A stretch of DNA of 64,000 bases from Nostoc sp. UHCC 0926 (GTDB taxonomy: Bacteria > Cyanobacteriota > Cyanobacteriia > Cyanobacteriales > Nostocaceae): positions 62,001 through 126,000 of the forward strand of contig NZ_CP117771.1 of assembly GCF_028623165.1 (NCBI RefSeq), written 5' to 3'. This document shows positions 26,109 to 35,741 of this stretch, one piece after another (the first letter of the stretch is position 1; each line of letters begins with the position of its first letter). The notes under the pieces are model-generated. The model ran no database searches and was not told where the DNA came from. It worked only from the letters and a program-made list of their open reading frames with translations. The translations under genes were made by a program, and so were the position numbers.

Positions 26109-28226
26109 TTAGTTTAGTTTGGTGTCTAAACCTATTCTCGAACGTCTTTCTAATTGTCCGAATTCTTCAATATCAGTTAAAATATTTTCCTGGGAAATAG
26201 CTGCTCCCATATCCAACTGTAAGCTAGGTTCAAATATACAGCTGTTGAATCCTAAATATGACTCTTTATCTAAAGAAATCCAAGGTTGCAATAGCTTTAT
26301 ACAAGCTTCTGTATAAGCAGGTGTATCTGCTTCAATCAGACGTTGAATAGTTTGTAGTTCTATTTCACTATTGACTTGGAAAGGACTGAGCAAAATCCAA
26401 AAACGAAAAACCTCGTTGTCGCTAAAGTATTCTTTTTTCAGTATTTCATTTACTTGTTCGTTTGTATCACTCTCCTCTAGTTGAAAATATTCAATAATTA
26501 AAGGGCGATCGCCTGTAAATAACTCGACTGTCGCCGCAATTCCTTCCCTTGTCCCGCGCTGCTTATATAGTTGCGGTGCTTTCCTAATCAGGTTGCGTAG
26601 TTGCTCTTGGGTGAAATTTTCATCAGTGGCGATCGCTAGCCAGGTAGATAACCAAGGTAAAAAGTCTTCATCCACAACGTCTGCATCAAAGTAGCGGACA
26701 ATATGATCTATCTCTCCTTCTAATTTTCCTAAAAAGGTTTCAAATAACGAGAGAAAACGTTCAAGAAAATCGCGGCTTTTTTCGTCCTCTTGATAAACAG
26801 CCGGTAAATAACGTAAATATGACAGTCGCGGGAAAACCACTCGAAGGCTCTTGAGTATTGGCGTTTGATGTTCGGTGCCGATGAATTCTACTTTTAAATG
26901 TAGATATCGCCCTTTGGGACTGGGAATTTCTTTATTACCGAGAATCAGAGCATCGCTAGGATTAATCAAAGGTTCAAAGTATGGTTCTGCTCGCTGCCAC
27001 TTACTATCTGTAATTGAATAATAAACTTTTATTTGCGTGTTTTGTGGAATCTCCCCTTCTAAAATAAATTTATGCCATTGTTGATCAGGAATAGTACTAT
27101 CAAAAACAGTTTTGAAAGAACCTGTCGGTAACTCTTGATACTTCTGTTGATCAGGAATAGTACTATCAAAAACAGTTTTGAAAGAACCTGTCGGTAACTC
27201 TTGATACTTCTGGCGTAAAAATTGCTGTTCGCGCCGCAAAACGTTGACTGTTTGTTTGTCAGAATTGAAGATAAAAAGGCGATCGCGAACGCAAATCATT
27301 TTGTTTACTGCACCGCGATAACCTAAAATTGCTTCAACAGTTCCTCCAGATGGGGGACACCGAAAAATGAATCTGTCTTCTTCTTCACCTTGAGAAAGTG
27401 ATACTCCTATGGAATCGCTACGCGATCGCTTATCACCAATGTATACATTTCCCTGACTATCAACTGCTAGTCCTGAAGGCTCGATTTCTTTAGGAACCAA
27501 TAGTTGCTCTCGCAGTCTGGTAAAATTAATCAAGCTATGTTCAACCCTAGTACCGTTGACATCAAACCTTACGACCTTTTCGTGACTTTTTTGACTATCG
27601 AGGACATAGATATAGCCATTAACACCCAGAGCGATCGCTGTTGGATTTACAATGTCATCGTTGGTAAATTTTATTTTTTCTATTCGTTGTCCTGATGGCG
27701 CATATTTAGCAACAACTTGTTCGCGATCATCCCAAAGGACATATAGTGTCCCATCTGTTGTATTCGCCGCCAAATCGATCACCTTCACATCTTGTGGAAG
27801 CGTCACAACCCATCTAATTTGCCAGTTAAACCGGGAAAAGGCATAGATACGAGACTGAATGTACTCTGAAACCTGAAATTCATCTGCTACGTAAATTGTC
27901 GAGTTACTAAAGGCAATGTTTGTAGGCTTACCAAATAAAGCATCCAGATATGTAAGTGGCTCTAAGTATTTTTGCTCTGAATCAAAAAGCCAAATTCGCC
28001 GCTCTTTTGTATTCAGCAAATATAGTTGACCAAAATCATCAACCGCTAAATCAACTGCTTCCAATTGGCTAAAAGGTTGATCGCCGAAAATCTGGCTTTC
28101 AAATACGAACTGATAACCAGATTTTAGTTTTATTCCTTCATCAGAAAAATGCAAATTATCCAATTTGCATTTTTGCCAATCAGTTTTGGGATTCAGAACT
28201 AAAAATTTAAATTCTTTCGGATTCAT
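26109..28226 (-). CDS. CIS baseplate protein: beta-propeller plus phage tail protein I domain
   Basis: A 705-residue protein. Residues about 40-350 contain NHL/SMP-30-like propeller repeats (LAVDDFGQLYLLN, LGVNGYIYVLD, LAVDSQGNVYIGD). Residues about 475-600 match phage tail protein I (TIGR02242-type): RYLPAVYQEDEKSRDFLERF, FLPWLSTWLAIA and YKQRGTREGIAATV. Tail protein I helps complete the baseplate wedge next to gpJ, consistent with the two gpJ-like genes upstream. Between the propeller and tail regions a 22-residue unit is perfectly duplicated (see the repeat at 27081). The gap to the preceding gpJ-like gene is 39 bp. Confidence 0.85.
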   Translation of the reverse strand: MNPKEFKFLVLNPKTDWQKCKLDNLHFSDEGIKLKSGYQFVFESQIFGDQPFSQLEAVDLAVDDFGQLYLLNTKERRIWLFDSEQKYLEPLTYLDALFGKPTNIAFSNSTIYVADEFQVSEYIQSRIYAFSRFNWQIRWVVTLPQDVKVIDLAANTTDGTLYVLWDDREQVVAKYAPSGQRIEKIKFTNDDIVNPTAIALGVNGYIYVLDSQKSHEKVVRFDVNGTRVEHSLINFTRLREQLLVPKEIEPSGLAVDSQGNVYIGDKRSRSDSIGVSLSQGEEEDRFIFRCPPSGGTVEAILGYRGAVNKMICVRDRLFIFNSDKQTVNVLRREQQFLRQKYQELPTGSFKTVFDSTIPDQQKYQELPTGSFKTVFDSTIPDQQWHKFILEGEIPQNTQIKVYYSITDSKWQRAEPYFEPLINPSDALILGNKEIPSPKGRYLHLKVEFIGTEHQTPILKSLRVVFPRLSYLRYLPAVYQEDEKSRDFLERFLSLFETFLGKLEGEIDHIVRYFDADVVDEDFLPWLSTWLAIATDENFTQEQLRNLIRKAPQLYKQRGTREGIAATVELFTGDRPLIIEYFQLEESDTNEQVNEILKKEYFSDNEVFRFWILLSPFQVNSEIELQTIQRLIEADTPAYTEACIKLLQPWISLDKESYLGFNSCIFEPSLQLDMGAAISQENILTDIEEFGQLERRSRIGLDTKLN
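27081..27212. repeat. Perfect 66-bp tandem duplication inside the tail protein I gene
   Basis: Two identical 66-bp units (27081-27146 and 27147-27212) encode two copies of a 22-residue segment that includes YQELPTGSFKTVFDSTIPD. Identity at every base indicates a recent duplication or gene conversion, and the reading frame is kept. Confidence 0.95.
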
Positions 28227-28265
28227 ACCATTTTCTCAAATTTATCAACTTATAAATTATTATTT

Positions 28266-30887
28266 TTAATAAACAATTTTGTGTTTGGTTGAGTAAATTA
28301 AACTATTTTTAGAAATATGAATATTACCATATTGGTCGAGATATGCTTCCGCATCTTTATCTGCATTTTGAATAGATAAAACTAAGCTTTCCACACAATC
28401 CACCCCCTCAGTAAAATCTTCAATTGCTTTATAAACTTCCGATTTATAGACTGTTCTTCCAAACTGCCAACCTTTACCTTCACTTCCCCCATTCAAAGGG
28501 TGTAAAAACCGCTCAATCAGGGACTTATTTACTTGCTTGCAAACCTGATCAGGGTCAAATCCAGAGCGAATCTGCAATAAAGCCTTCACTTTGACTTCAA
28601 CATAGCTGGAGGGAATGACTTCTAATTTAGTGGTAATCAACCTACGTGGTTCTAAATGTTGGCGAACATTTTGCAGAAACCCTGAACTGGGGGAAGCAGG
28701 TATAAGGGTTTCACTGTAAGGTACAACTATTACCTTGACCAAAGTTTTAGTTTTTGCTTCCGTTGCAGTCGGTGCGATCACTTTAGCTCTAGCAACACGA
28801 AGTCCAGGGGTGGAAAGAGCCAATAACTCGTAATCTTCAGAAGTAACAGCTCGGTGTATTTGCTTCAAGTCTTTTCTGGCACGTAGTTTCGCTTTTTCTA
28901 ATGTTTCTAGCGGCGCACCTCCAGAACCAACTCCTTGATTTTCAACTGTTAATTGAGTGGGATATATAAATCCTGTATTTACAAAAGTAGAAACAGGTTT
29001 CAAAATTTTATTAATTGTTTTCGCTTCCACATTACCTTTTTCTCCACTACTGGTTTGACAAGAAATTACACAGATACTCTGTTTATCTTGAAAATCTAAA
29101 ACTTGGGGGATATCGCCATTAATGCCGTCACCAAAATAAATTTCGCCATTTTCGGCATCTAATACATAATGTGGATCTTCTGCTTTGGAAGCATCAAAAT
29201 CATCAACTCGAATCCAATCCCGCCAGAGGTAATCTTTTTGGATTTGCTCTTTAACTTGAATTTTAAAACTTTCGGAAACTACTACAAACTGCTTGAGGGA
29301 GAAACTTTGACCTGGCAATCCATTGCTGCCACCGAGAAAACGTTTTTTCTCGAATTCGTCTAGATAAGAAACAACTCTGATATTGTTTGTACCTTTTTTT
29401 GGGATTTTACCGCGAAAAGTTACCGTTATTGTTCCTTGTTCCTGATTTTTTTGTAGCCTGTAATTCTGCCAATCTTTCCAGTATCCATATTGCACCTCAA
29501 AATTATGACATAAGACAACAGTTAACCAAAAAATTGGGTTTAAAAGTTCTAAACGAGAATTAAAGAATAATAAAGATAGGGTTAAGGGAAATTGTTTAAC
29601 TTGAATGATGCTGTCACCTATCAGCGCCAAATATGAAGCTGGAAATGGAAATGCTTGAGTTCGTTGATGATGACTTGAATAGGTTTTAAATTCACTGATG
29701 CTGTGTTTTTGAGTAACTGTAATAGTATTTAATAAAATACTGTTTATCTTGGGCGGTAGTTCATATCCAGCCTTTTGAACAGTTACTCGCAGCCAGAAAA
29801 GTTGTTCCTGGAAAGGAAGTATATTACGTACATGCATATCCATTGGTGCTGTAAACCATAGCTGACCACTCTGGGATAAATTCAGCGTTTCATCATGTTT
29901 TACATGGAGGGATTTCCAGTAGCGATCGCCACCATAATATTCCCAAGTAAGATTGGCTGAAGGAATAATTTTTACAGTTTCTTCTCCATATTTACCTCGC
30001 TTAATAGGGTACTCCTCAAAGAGGTTGAAGGTTAGAGGAATGGATTTATTTACGGGAAATGGTTGACCATATATGCAGATGCGGGTTGAGTTATCTTTTT
30101 TAACAACTTTAACAACGATCAAAGAAATTTCATCTGTGATATCTTGATTGAAGGTAAGCTTTACCAGATTGCTCACTTCATCAAGTTCCAAGGTTAGCTG
30201 TTTATCGCAATCAGTAATAATAATGTTTCCATCATCATTTTTATAAATAGCTTCATTATTTATATTTTTAACCCAACTGAATCCAAGATACAGGTCTAAA
30301 AACTGCTTGAGTCTTTCGCTATCTGTCTCAGATTCGGAATCAGGAACCTTATCCCAATCGAATATATATAATTTGAAACCAAGATAAAGGCAACTCCCTG
30401 CTTCTGCATTTTCACCAAAGGCAAAAAACGAAAGTCCTTGTTGTTCAATTGCCTTGAGATTGTCCTTCCGTCCTAATTTAGAAGAACTAATCACCTTTTT
30501 TAGACTGTCCGAAACTACAAGCAAGGGGGTATCAGTCTCAAATATTACCTGTTCCTTGGTAGTTAGTTTTGTACCTTGGGGAACCCAAATAGGTGCAATT
30601 TCCTGCTGATCAACAAAAGAAAATTTGACAGCAGTAGTAGCTGAGGTAATATCTTTGAGTCGAATGTCAATCAGTTTCAGAAATTTGAGACAGTTTTCAT
30701 CTCTAACTTGATCTAAATAGTAACGCTGAAGTTCAGTCAGCCAAGCGAAAAGCTCAATGAAAGTAATACCAGGGTCGTGGGTATTATAATCTGTCCAGTC
30801 GGGAGCATAACGAGGAATTAATTTTCGCGCATCTTCCATTAATTGGGCAAAACTTTTGTCATCTAGTCGTGGGAAAGGTAATGTCAT
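28266..30887 (-). CDS. CIS baseplate J-like protein (second copy)
   Basis: An 873-residue baseplate J-like protein. The N-terminus MTLPFPRLDDKSFAQLMEDA with RYAPDWTDYNTHDPGIT is the usual start of the large eCIS gpJ proteins. The C-terminal half holds the baseplate J core: YVLDAENGEIYFGDG, NQGVGSGGAPLETLEKAK, RAVTSEDYELLA and HPLNGG. GpJ-like proteins build the wedge that joins the hub to the sheath ring. It follows the larger gpJ-like gene after 38 bp. Confidence 0.9.
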   Translation of the reverse strand: MTLPFPRLDDKSFAQLMEDARKLIPRYAPDWTDYNTHDPGITFIELFAWLTELQRYYLDQVRDENCLKFLKLIDIRLKDITSATTAVKFSFVDQQEIAPIWVPQGTKLTTKEQVIFETDTPLLVVSDSLKKVISSSKLGRKDNLKAIEQQGLSFFAFGENAEAGSCLYLGFKLYIFDWDKVPDSESETDSERLKQFLDLYLGFSWVKNINNEAIYKNDDGNIIITDCDKQLTLELDEVSNLVKLTFNQDITDEISLIVVKVVKKDNSTRICIYGQPFPVNKSIPLTFNLFEEYPIKRGKYGEETVKIIPSANLTWEYYGGDRYWKSLHVKHDETLNLSQSGQLWFTAPMDMHVRNILPFQEQLFWLRVTVQKAGYELPPKINSILLNTITVTQKHSISEFKTYSSHHQRTQAFPFPASYLALIGDSIIQVKQFPLTLSLLFFNSRLELLNPIFWLTVVLCHNFEVQYGYWKDWQNYRLQKNQEQGTITVTFRGKIPKKGTNNIRVVSYLDEFEKKRFLGGSNGLPGQSFSLKQFVVVSESFKIQVKEQIQKDYLWRDWIRVDDFDASKAEDPHYVLDAENGEIYFGDGINGDIPQVLDFQDKQSICVISCQTSSGEKGNVEAKTINKILKPVSTFVNTGFIYPTQLTVENQGVGSGGAPLETLEKAKLRARKDLKQIHRAVTSEDYELLALSTPGLRVARAKVIAPTATEAKTKTLVKVIVVPYSETLIPASPSSGFLQNVRQHLEPRRLITTKLEVIPSSYVEVKVKALLQIRSGFDPDQVCKQVNKSLIERFLHPLNGGSEGKGWQFGRTVYKSEVYKAIEDFTEGVDCVESLVLSIQNADKDAEAYLDQYGNIHISKNSLIYSTKHKIVY

Positions 30888-30925
30888 TGTTAATGCTTCC
30901 TAACTATCTATTAACTAACTGTAAC

Positions 30926-33760
30926 TTAGGAATTAATGTCTGCTTTGACATCAATTACGTGTTTGCCACTACAAACTAATGCATAGGGAACTATATTAAT
31001 ATCCAAAGAACTATCGGGCGTTATTTGCCAGGTACGGTTAGTGTTTGTATCTGTAACAGTCATCGATAGGTAATTGACACGATCTAAGCTAGGTATGGAA
31101 CCTAACAAAGCATAAAAATCAGACAAGCAAGGTAGGCGCCCGAATTTCCAACCTTGATTGGAGTAACTGCCAGTTAAAGGATGCAGGAATGCATTGAGCT
31201 TTTGCATTGCCATCTGGTCTACAAACGGTACTGCATCAATCTCAGCCGCGAATAGCACCGTCTGGATACCAATCTCGATATAAATCGGACCACAAACATG
31301 AAGATGTTTGGGTGAGGTGACAACATTTGCAGCGTGGTTTTGCAGGTATTTCTCAACTGTTTGTTTTAGTTGTAATGAGGGTTGGGGTTGTGCCTCGCTG
31401 CTTTTAGGGATAATGATCACCGTAACCCAACCTGGTTGCCTCTTTTTTTCGTCATCAAAATTGGGCAGGCACTGGACTCGCGCAATACTGCGAGAAGCTT
31501 GACGAGTCAGCCATTCAAAATCTTCTTTGGTGACGGCACGGTTGCGATGTTTCAACATTTGTGGCCCGCGTTTGAGAGCCTGTTCTAACAACTCGGAATC
31601 TGAACCACCTTCGGCGGCTTCCGGGTTCGTAACACTATCAACAAAAGCAATAGAACTTGTTAACCTGGTGATTTCAAAACTGCCAACATTACCTTGTTCT
31701 CCACCACCAACTTGATAATTAGCCCTAATATTATCTGTTCCTATCGGCGGAACTACTCCTTCTGCACCATTGCCAAATTTAATTATCCCAAAAGTCCGGT
31801 CAATTTCATAATGGCGATCACTAGATGTAGATTCCAGCAAATCATCTCTTGGCTCCCATTTTATCCAAAATGCTCTGGTATTCCCTGCGTCGTCTTTGAC
31901 TTCATTTACCGATAATTTACCTAACAGTTCTTTTCTGTCATCCGCAGATAAGGCACTCAATTCATTTACCCAAACCTCTTCTGCGATCGCTGGGGATTTG
32001 ATCAACTTGAATGTTTGATCGGCTTTCCCATCGCTAGAACCAAGAATTTCATTTTGAATTCTTTCTGTTTGAGCTACCCATGTTGTATTTAAATAAATTC
32101 CTTTAATTTTAGGAGCAGGAGCAAAGCCCAGAAGCTGGGTATATTTAATATCTTGATTTGATGGTGCATAGGCGTAGCCCGTCGTAGACATCGCTTCATG
32201 AATTCTTCTTTCCTGCGGCTGAAATTTATCATTGATATCAACAGCCCGAATCCAGTAAAGTGATTTACCAAAATGCAAAGTTTGAGCGAAATCAGCCGAC
32301 CCGGAAAACTCAACTGTTCCGCTTTGAGTCAGGTTTTTTGTTCCATCCGCAATCTCTAGCCTAGCCCACTCACCTCTACCATTCTGCCGTCTATAATATT
32401 CCCAATTAATCCGGGGCATATTTGCCTCAGAATAAGCCTGTATTTCCAGGGAAAAGAAAATACTAATCGGATCTTTCAAAGGAGGTGCATCAAAGCCTAA
32501 ATAAAGAGACTGATGTTCATCCGTTAGAGACTGGAAGGGCTGGAAATCTTTACTAGTTTGACTTTCTTCAGTTTTATCCTGATATTGTAAATTATTAAAA
32601 ATGAGACAATAGTCTAAAGAACTAGCTGCGGGAGCCGCCATATCACGAGATAATCCAGTAGTTATTTCACCTTCTGCCAAAGGTGTAGATGTTACTTTGA
32701 TATCTTTGATTAATGGTAAATTTATTTCTGGTAATTTATTAACAGTGATACAACGAATCCAGCGGCTTTTAATACCATTAATCTCTATCTCCTGAATTTC
32801 ATCATTATTCTTTTTATCTAAAATGAGCTTGCCAGACTCAAAGGTATAACTATTAAATTCATGCCACTCTAATGGTTTATTTTCTTGACCTCCCCAATAC
32901 TCCCATTGAACTAAATTAGAATTATAATCTAAAAGTTTTATTTGTGAACCTGTTATTTCTAATGTTATCTTAACACTAGCTGTGATATTAAAAATATCTT
33001 GATGTCCTAAATACAGGATATGTTCCTGTTTATTCCTTCCTGTAAATAGTTCAAAATTTACAATCTTTTTTACTAAAGTGTCTGTGTAATACTTAGCATC
33101 AAGCTTGTTTTTAATCGTAACTTTCTCATCAAAAACTTTATTTACTTCTGCGTACTCAAAACTGGATAATGTCTGAGTTTCTCCGATTTTGAGTATATCC
33201 CCTACCTTTAAGTCTGATGTATGATCTAAAAATAAGTTTGTATCTTTTAGCTGTGCATCCCGGACTAACCTAGCAGAGAAGGGAGTTCGTTTTTCTACTG
33301 TCAAGAAATTTGGAGGTGCGGAGAAAATACTATCCTCTTTATTGTTAACACTATAAGCATCAACTAGCTTGGCTGGAGTCGCAAAAATCTTCCTTTCCGT
33401 CTCAAAAACGATAGAGTCACCTCCTTTTGCGGCTTGAGCAGTCACCTGAGTTTTGGCGGGAATCAAAACTGTTGCAGTTGTACCATTACTCAGCTTAAAT
33501 GTCACAGGTGCGCGAGCCTGTGCAGCAGGCAATAGCTTGACACCAAGCATATCGAGGAAAGCAATGAAATTTTTCTCTGGTACCAGGTTCAATTGCTGGA
33601 GTGTACCTGCATATAAATGAGCAAAGATTTTGAGCAGTGCTGAACCTGAATCTTTACGATCGGAAACTATCCACTCCGGAGTATAAAAGGGTACTAGCTT
33701 GCGGATTTCTTGGAGAATTGTTTCAAAATTTTTGGTGTCAATTTTTGGTGGTGTTGACAT
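30926..33760 (-). CDS. CIS baseplate J-like protein (first copy)
   Basis: A 944-residue baseplate J-like protein. It opens with a short helical region (LQEIRKLVPFYTPEW) and long beta-rich inserts. The diagnostic C-terminal block is YEIDRTFGIIKFGNGAEG, AAEGGSDSELLEQALKRGP, RAVTKEDFEWLTRQ and HPLTGSYSNQGWKFGR. Two gpJ-type proteins in tandem correspond to Afp11 and Afp12. A 30-bp palindromic repeat is inserted in frame at 32167-32196, adding a foreign stretch with AMSTTGYAYAP; the frame is kept and the protein is probably functional. The gap to the gp25 gene is 54 bp. Confidence 0.9.
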   Translation of the reverse strand: MSTPPKIDTKNFETILQEIRKLVPFYTPEWIVSDRKDSGSALLKIFAHLYAGTLQQLNLVPEKNFIAFLDMLGVKLLPAAQARAPVTFKLSNGTTATVLIPAKTQVTAQAAKGGDSIVFETERKIFATPAKLVDAYSVNNKEDSIFSAPPNFLTVEKRTPFSARLVRDAQLKDTNLFLDHTSDLKVGDILKIGETQTLSSFEYAEVNKVFDEKVTIKNKLDAKYYTDTLVKKIVNFELFTGRNKQEHILYLGHQDIFNITASVKITLEITGSQIKLLDYNSNLVQWEYWGGQENKPLEWHEFNSYTFESGKLILDKKNNDEIQEIEINGIKSRWIRCITVNKLPEINLPLIKDIKVTSTPLAEGEITTGLSRDMAAPAASSLDYCLIFNNLQYQDKTEESQTSKDFQPFQSLTDEHQSLYLGFDAPPLKDPISIFFSLEIQAYSEANMPRINWEYYRRQNGRGEWARLEIADGTKNLTQSGTVEFSGSADFAQTLHFGKSLYWIRAVDINDKFQPQERRIHEAMSTTGYAYAPSNQDIKYTQLLGFAPAPKIKGIYLNTTWVAQTERIQNEILGSSDGKADQTFKLIKSPAIAEEVWVNELSALSADDRKELLGKLSVNEVKDDAGNTRAFWIKWEPRDDLLESTSSDRHYEIDRTFGIIKFGNGAEGVVPPIGTDNIRANYQVGGGEQGNVGSFEITRLTSSIAFVDSVTNPEAAEGGSDSELLEQALKRGPQMLKHRNRAVTKEDFEWLTRQASRSIARVQCLPNFDDEKKRQPGWVTVIIIPKSSEAQPQPSLQLKQTVEKYLQNHAANVVTSPKHLHVCGPIYIEIGIQTVLFAAEIDAVPFVDQMAMQKLNAFLHPLTGSYSNQGWKFGRLPCLSDFYALLGSIPSLDRVNYLSMTVTDTNTNRTWQITPDSSLDINIVPYALVCSGKHVIDVKADINS
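32167..32196. repeat. Palindromic repeat inserted within the baseplate J gene
   Basis: The sequence GGCGTAGCCCGTCGTAGACA matches the interspersed repeat at 1275-1301 in reverse orientation. It lies in frame in coding DNA, encoding a short extra loop. Confidence 0.6.
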
Positions 33761-33814
33761 TTTCGTACCTCATTTATTTTATCAAGCACTAAAGTGCTTA
33801 CTACGAACTTAAAA

Positions 33815-34210
33815 TCATCCACCTTGCAGATAAAATGGATAAACTAAGTTGAACTCATTATTTGTCTTGCGAACGCGATAATTAATGTCAATCAAGAGTT
33901 TGCCAATATTACTTTGATCTGTTGAAACTTTAACCTCATCCACATCAATTCTGGGTTCCCAACGAGTTAAGGCTTCACGTACACTTAACTCTACTGAACC
34001 TCTGGTTGCCATACTGAGGATTGCAAAGACAAAATTATGGATACCGCAGCCAAAATCAGGTTGCATAATTCTTTCGCCTTTTGCAGTAGCAAGAATTATC
34101 CAAATTGCTTCTTGGATGTCTTTGTCATACTCAGACATCAAGATTTTTCCAGTTGGGGTATCTACGTTAACTGGAAATTTCCAACCAATTCCTAAAAACT
34201 CTTTAGCCAT
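33815..34210 (-). CDS. gp25-like baseplate wedge protein
   Basis: A 131-residue GPW/gp25 family protein (Afp9-like). Signature regions are GIGWKFPVNVDTPTG at the start, IQEAIWIILATAKGERIM, QPDFGCGIHNFVFA and the acidic LTRWEPRIDVDEVKVS. Gp25 binds the first sheath ring and the gpJ wedge. Its position between the spike genes and the first gpJ gene matches Afp and PVC loci. Confidence 0.92.
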   Translation of the reverse strand: MAKEFLGIGWKFPVNVDTPTGKILMSEYDKDIQEAIWIILATAKGERIMQPDFGCGIHNFVFAILSMATRGSVELSVREALTRWEPRIDVDEVKVSTDQSNIGKLLIDINYRVRKTNNEFNLVYPFYLQGG

Positions 34211-34238
34211 AGCTACCTAGTACATCTTTTTTATTTGA

Positions 34239-34553
34239 TTATGCCTCTGTATCTTTGAGATTTGGATAAATAAAACCAATCACAAAAGGATATTCAAAAT
34301 TATCTTGCTCAAAGGCAACTAATACCACGTCATGAACTTCTATTGGGGGAGAAGTACCTTTAATAGGTGTAACGATTCGTGCCAATATCTCATCATTTGT
34401 GCCATCAATTTTTTTTCGCCATTGAAATTTTACTTTTACTTTTCCAGTACTTAACTCTGATATATTTGTGACGGTGGCAAGGGCAACACCTTTGATAAGT
34501 GCGCCACTACTTTTGTCTTCAGATTGAATTGACATATTATGTAATTGACTCAT
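34239..34553 (-). CDS. Spike OB-fold protein (gpV/VgrG middle domain)
   Basis: A 104-residue protein homologous to the baseplate assembly gpV/VgrG oligonucleotide-binding domain (GVALATVTNISELSTGKVKVKF, ARIVTPIKGTSPPIEVHDVVLVAF, FEYPFVIGFIYP). In most eCIS this domain is fused behind a gpD-like hub as one spike protein (Afp8). Here it is a separate gene whose start overlaps the end of the hub gene by 4 bp. There is no long beta-helix after the OB fold and no PAAR protein is encoded nearby, so the spike tip must be short or supplied elsewhere. Confidence 0.82.
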   Translation of the reverse strand: MSQLHNMSIQSEDKSSGALIKGVALATVTNISELSTGKVKVKFQWRKKIDGTNDEILARIVTPIKGTSPPIEVHDVVLVAFEQDNFEYPFVIGFIYPNLKDTEA

Positions 34554-35737
34554 GATAATGGTGTTGTTTTTAATGTTAATGTTATATCATTTTCGTCGGG
34601 TACTTTTTTGACGTTAAAAGTCGTCTTATAACCGGAGCTACTAATACTATGATTCGTCTGGTCGATGTAATAAGTTAGGCTGAATTTTGTACCTAAACCT
34701 TGAAGGTGAATATTTGTGCCAGCTAAAATATCAGGAATACCAATCGATTCTCCACTACCTTTGAGGACTTCTTCATTTTTTTTCAACAAAATAGATTTTG
34801 CCAAACTTTTAGCATGTTCTTCGGATGATACAGTCTGTTTTACTTGCTCTTCTAGAAGCTGCTCTGTTGCTTTTTGTCCTTTTATAACTTTGACTATCTC
34901 GCCAAGAAAAATTTTTGCGATCTCATCATTAAATATCCTTGCTGTGCCGACAATATTCATTTTGTTATTAGTATCTTGCCCCATAACATCTACTTTAAAA
35001 ACTCGTTCAGCAATATTAAATTCTGGAGAAAAACTGACCAGACTTTTATCCCATTCTAAAGTTACAACTGGTTCTGTCTTATATGCTGGCTTACGGAAAA
35101 AAAGTGTTTCACCAAAAACAAAAAACTCATAATAATTTCTTTCGGCTAATCGAGTTAAAAATTCAAAATCATTTTCTTTTTCTTGCTTGACAATTTGAGG
35201 ATATTTGACGTCTGAGTTCTCGATACTTTCTTGTTGAGGAAAGGGTGTATTAGCACCAGGAGAAGTATTTAGACGATATTCTGAAGCCAGAATTTTTACT
35301 ACCTCACTATCAGTTTTATCATTCCATGATCGCGGTTTTTTTTGCTTCATCATTCGATAGGAAATATCAAAACCACCTACTTCTATCTGGGGAGCGCTAC
35401 CAGAGGGAAAAGTTACTTTAACTGATGTGAGTATGCCAAACATTAGGGTTTTTCGTTGACTGCCATATCCTAGCTTTATCTCAACTTCTGCATCAAAAAC
35501 TAGTACTTGGTCAATAAATGACCGCAGTTCTCTCTTTGTCGCATCAAAAGCATTATTTACCGTAAAGGAAAAAGTATCAGCACCTTCTAATGTATTGTCG
35601 ATAGTGACGCTGGAAACTTCTATACTTTCCTTGGTGTTATTCTGACCTAGCTTGAGAATATCATTGCCATCAACGATAATTTCAAAAAAAGGAGCGTATA
35701 AATTTTCGTATTTTGCTTCTAATGCAACAATGTCCAT
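34550..35737 (-). CDS. Spike hub protein (gpD / VgrG N-terminal-like)
   Basis: A 395-residue phage late-control gpD-like hub. It begins with residues resembling ALEAKYENLYAPFFEIIVDG and contains VTIDNTLEGADTFSFTVN, VFDAEVEIKLGYGSQRKTLM, the VEVGGFDISYRM-like core and ILASEYRLNT. It ends with a conserved GLGTKFSLTYYIDQTNHSI segment. Trimers of this protein form the hub under the tube. Together with the overlapping OB-fold gene it makes a split version of the Afp8/VgrG spike. The gap to the LysM gene is only 4 bp. Confidence 0.85.
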   Translation of the reverse strand: MDIVALEAKYENLYAPFFEIIVDGNDILKLGQNNTKESIEVSSVTIDNTLEGADTFSFTVNNAFDATKRELRSFIDQVLVFDAEVEIKLGYGSQRKTLMFGILTSVKVTFPSGSAPQIEVGGFDISYRMMKQKKPRSWNDKTDSEVVKILASEYRLNTSPGANTPFPQQESIENSDVKYPQIVKQEKENDFEFLTRLAERNYYEFFVFGETLFFRKPAYKTEPVVTLEWDKSLVSFSPEFNIAERVFKVDVMGQDTNNKMNIVGTARIFNDEIAKIFLGEIVKVIKGQKATEQLLEEQVKQTVSSEEHAKSLAKSILLKKNEEVLKGSGESIGIPDILAGTNIHLQGLGTKFSLTYYIDQTNHSISSSGYKTTFNVKKVPDENDITLTLKTTPLS

Positions 35738-35741
35738 AAGG

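Noticed and set aside
27000-27300. CRISPR-like repeat in the tail protein I gene
   Set aside because: The two 66-bp units are directly adjacent without spacers, so it is a tandem duplication in coding DNA.
33761-34238. PAAR gene near the spike genes
   Set aside because: The gaps are 54 and 28 bp and the flanking genes are gp25 and the OB spike; no PAAR motif was found.
34716-35132. 138-aa plus-strand frame opposite the spike hub gene
   Set aside because: Shadow of the hub gene with no recognisable domain or ribosome binding site.
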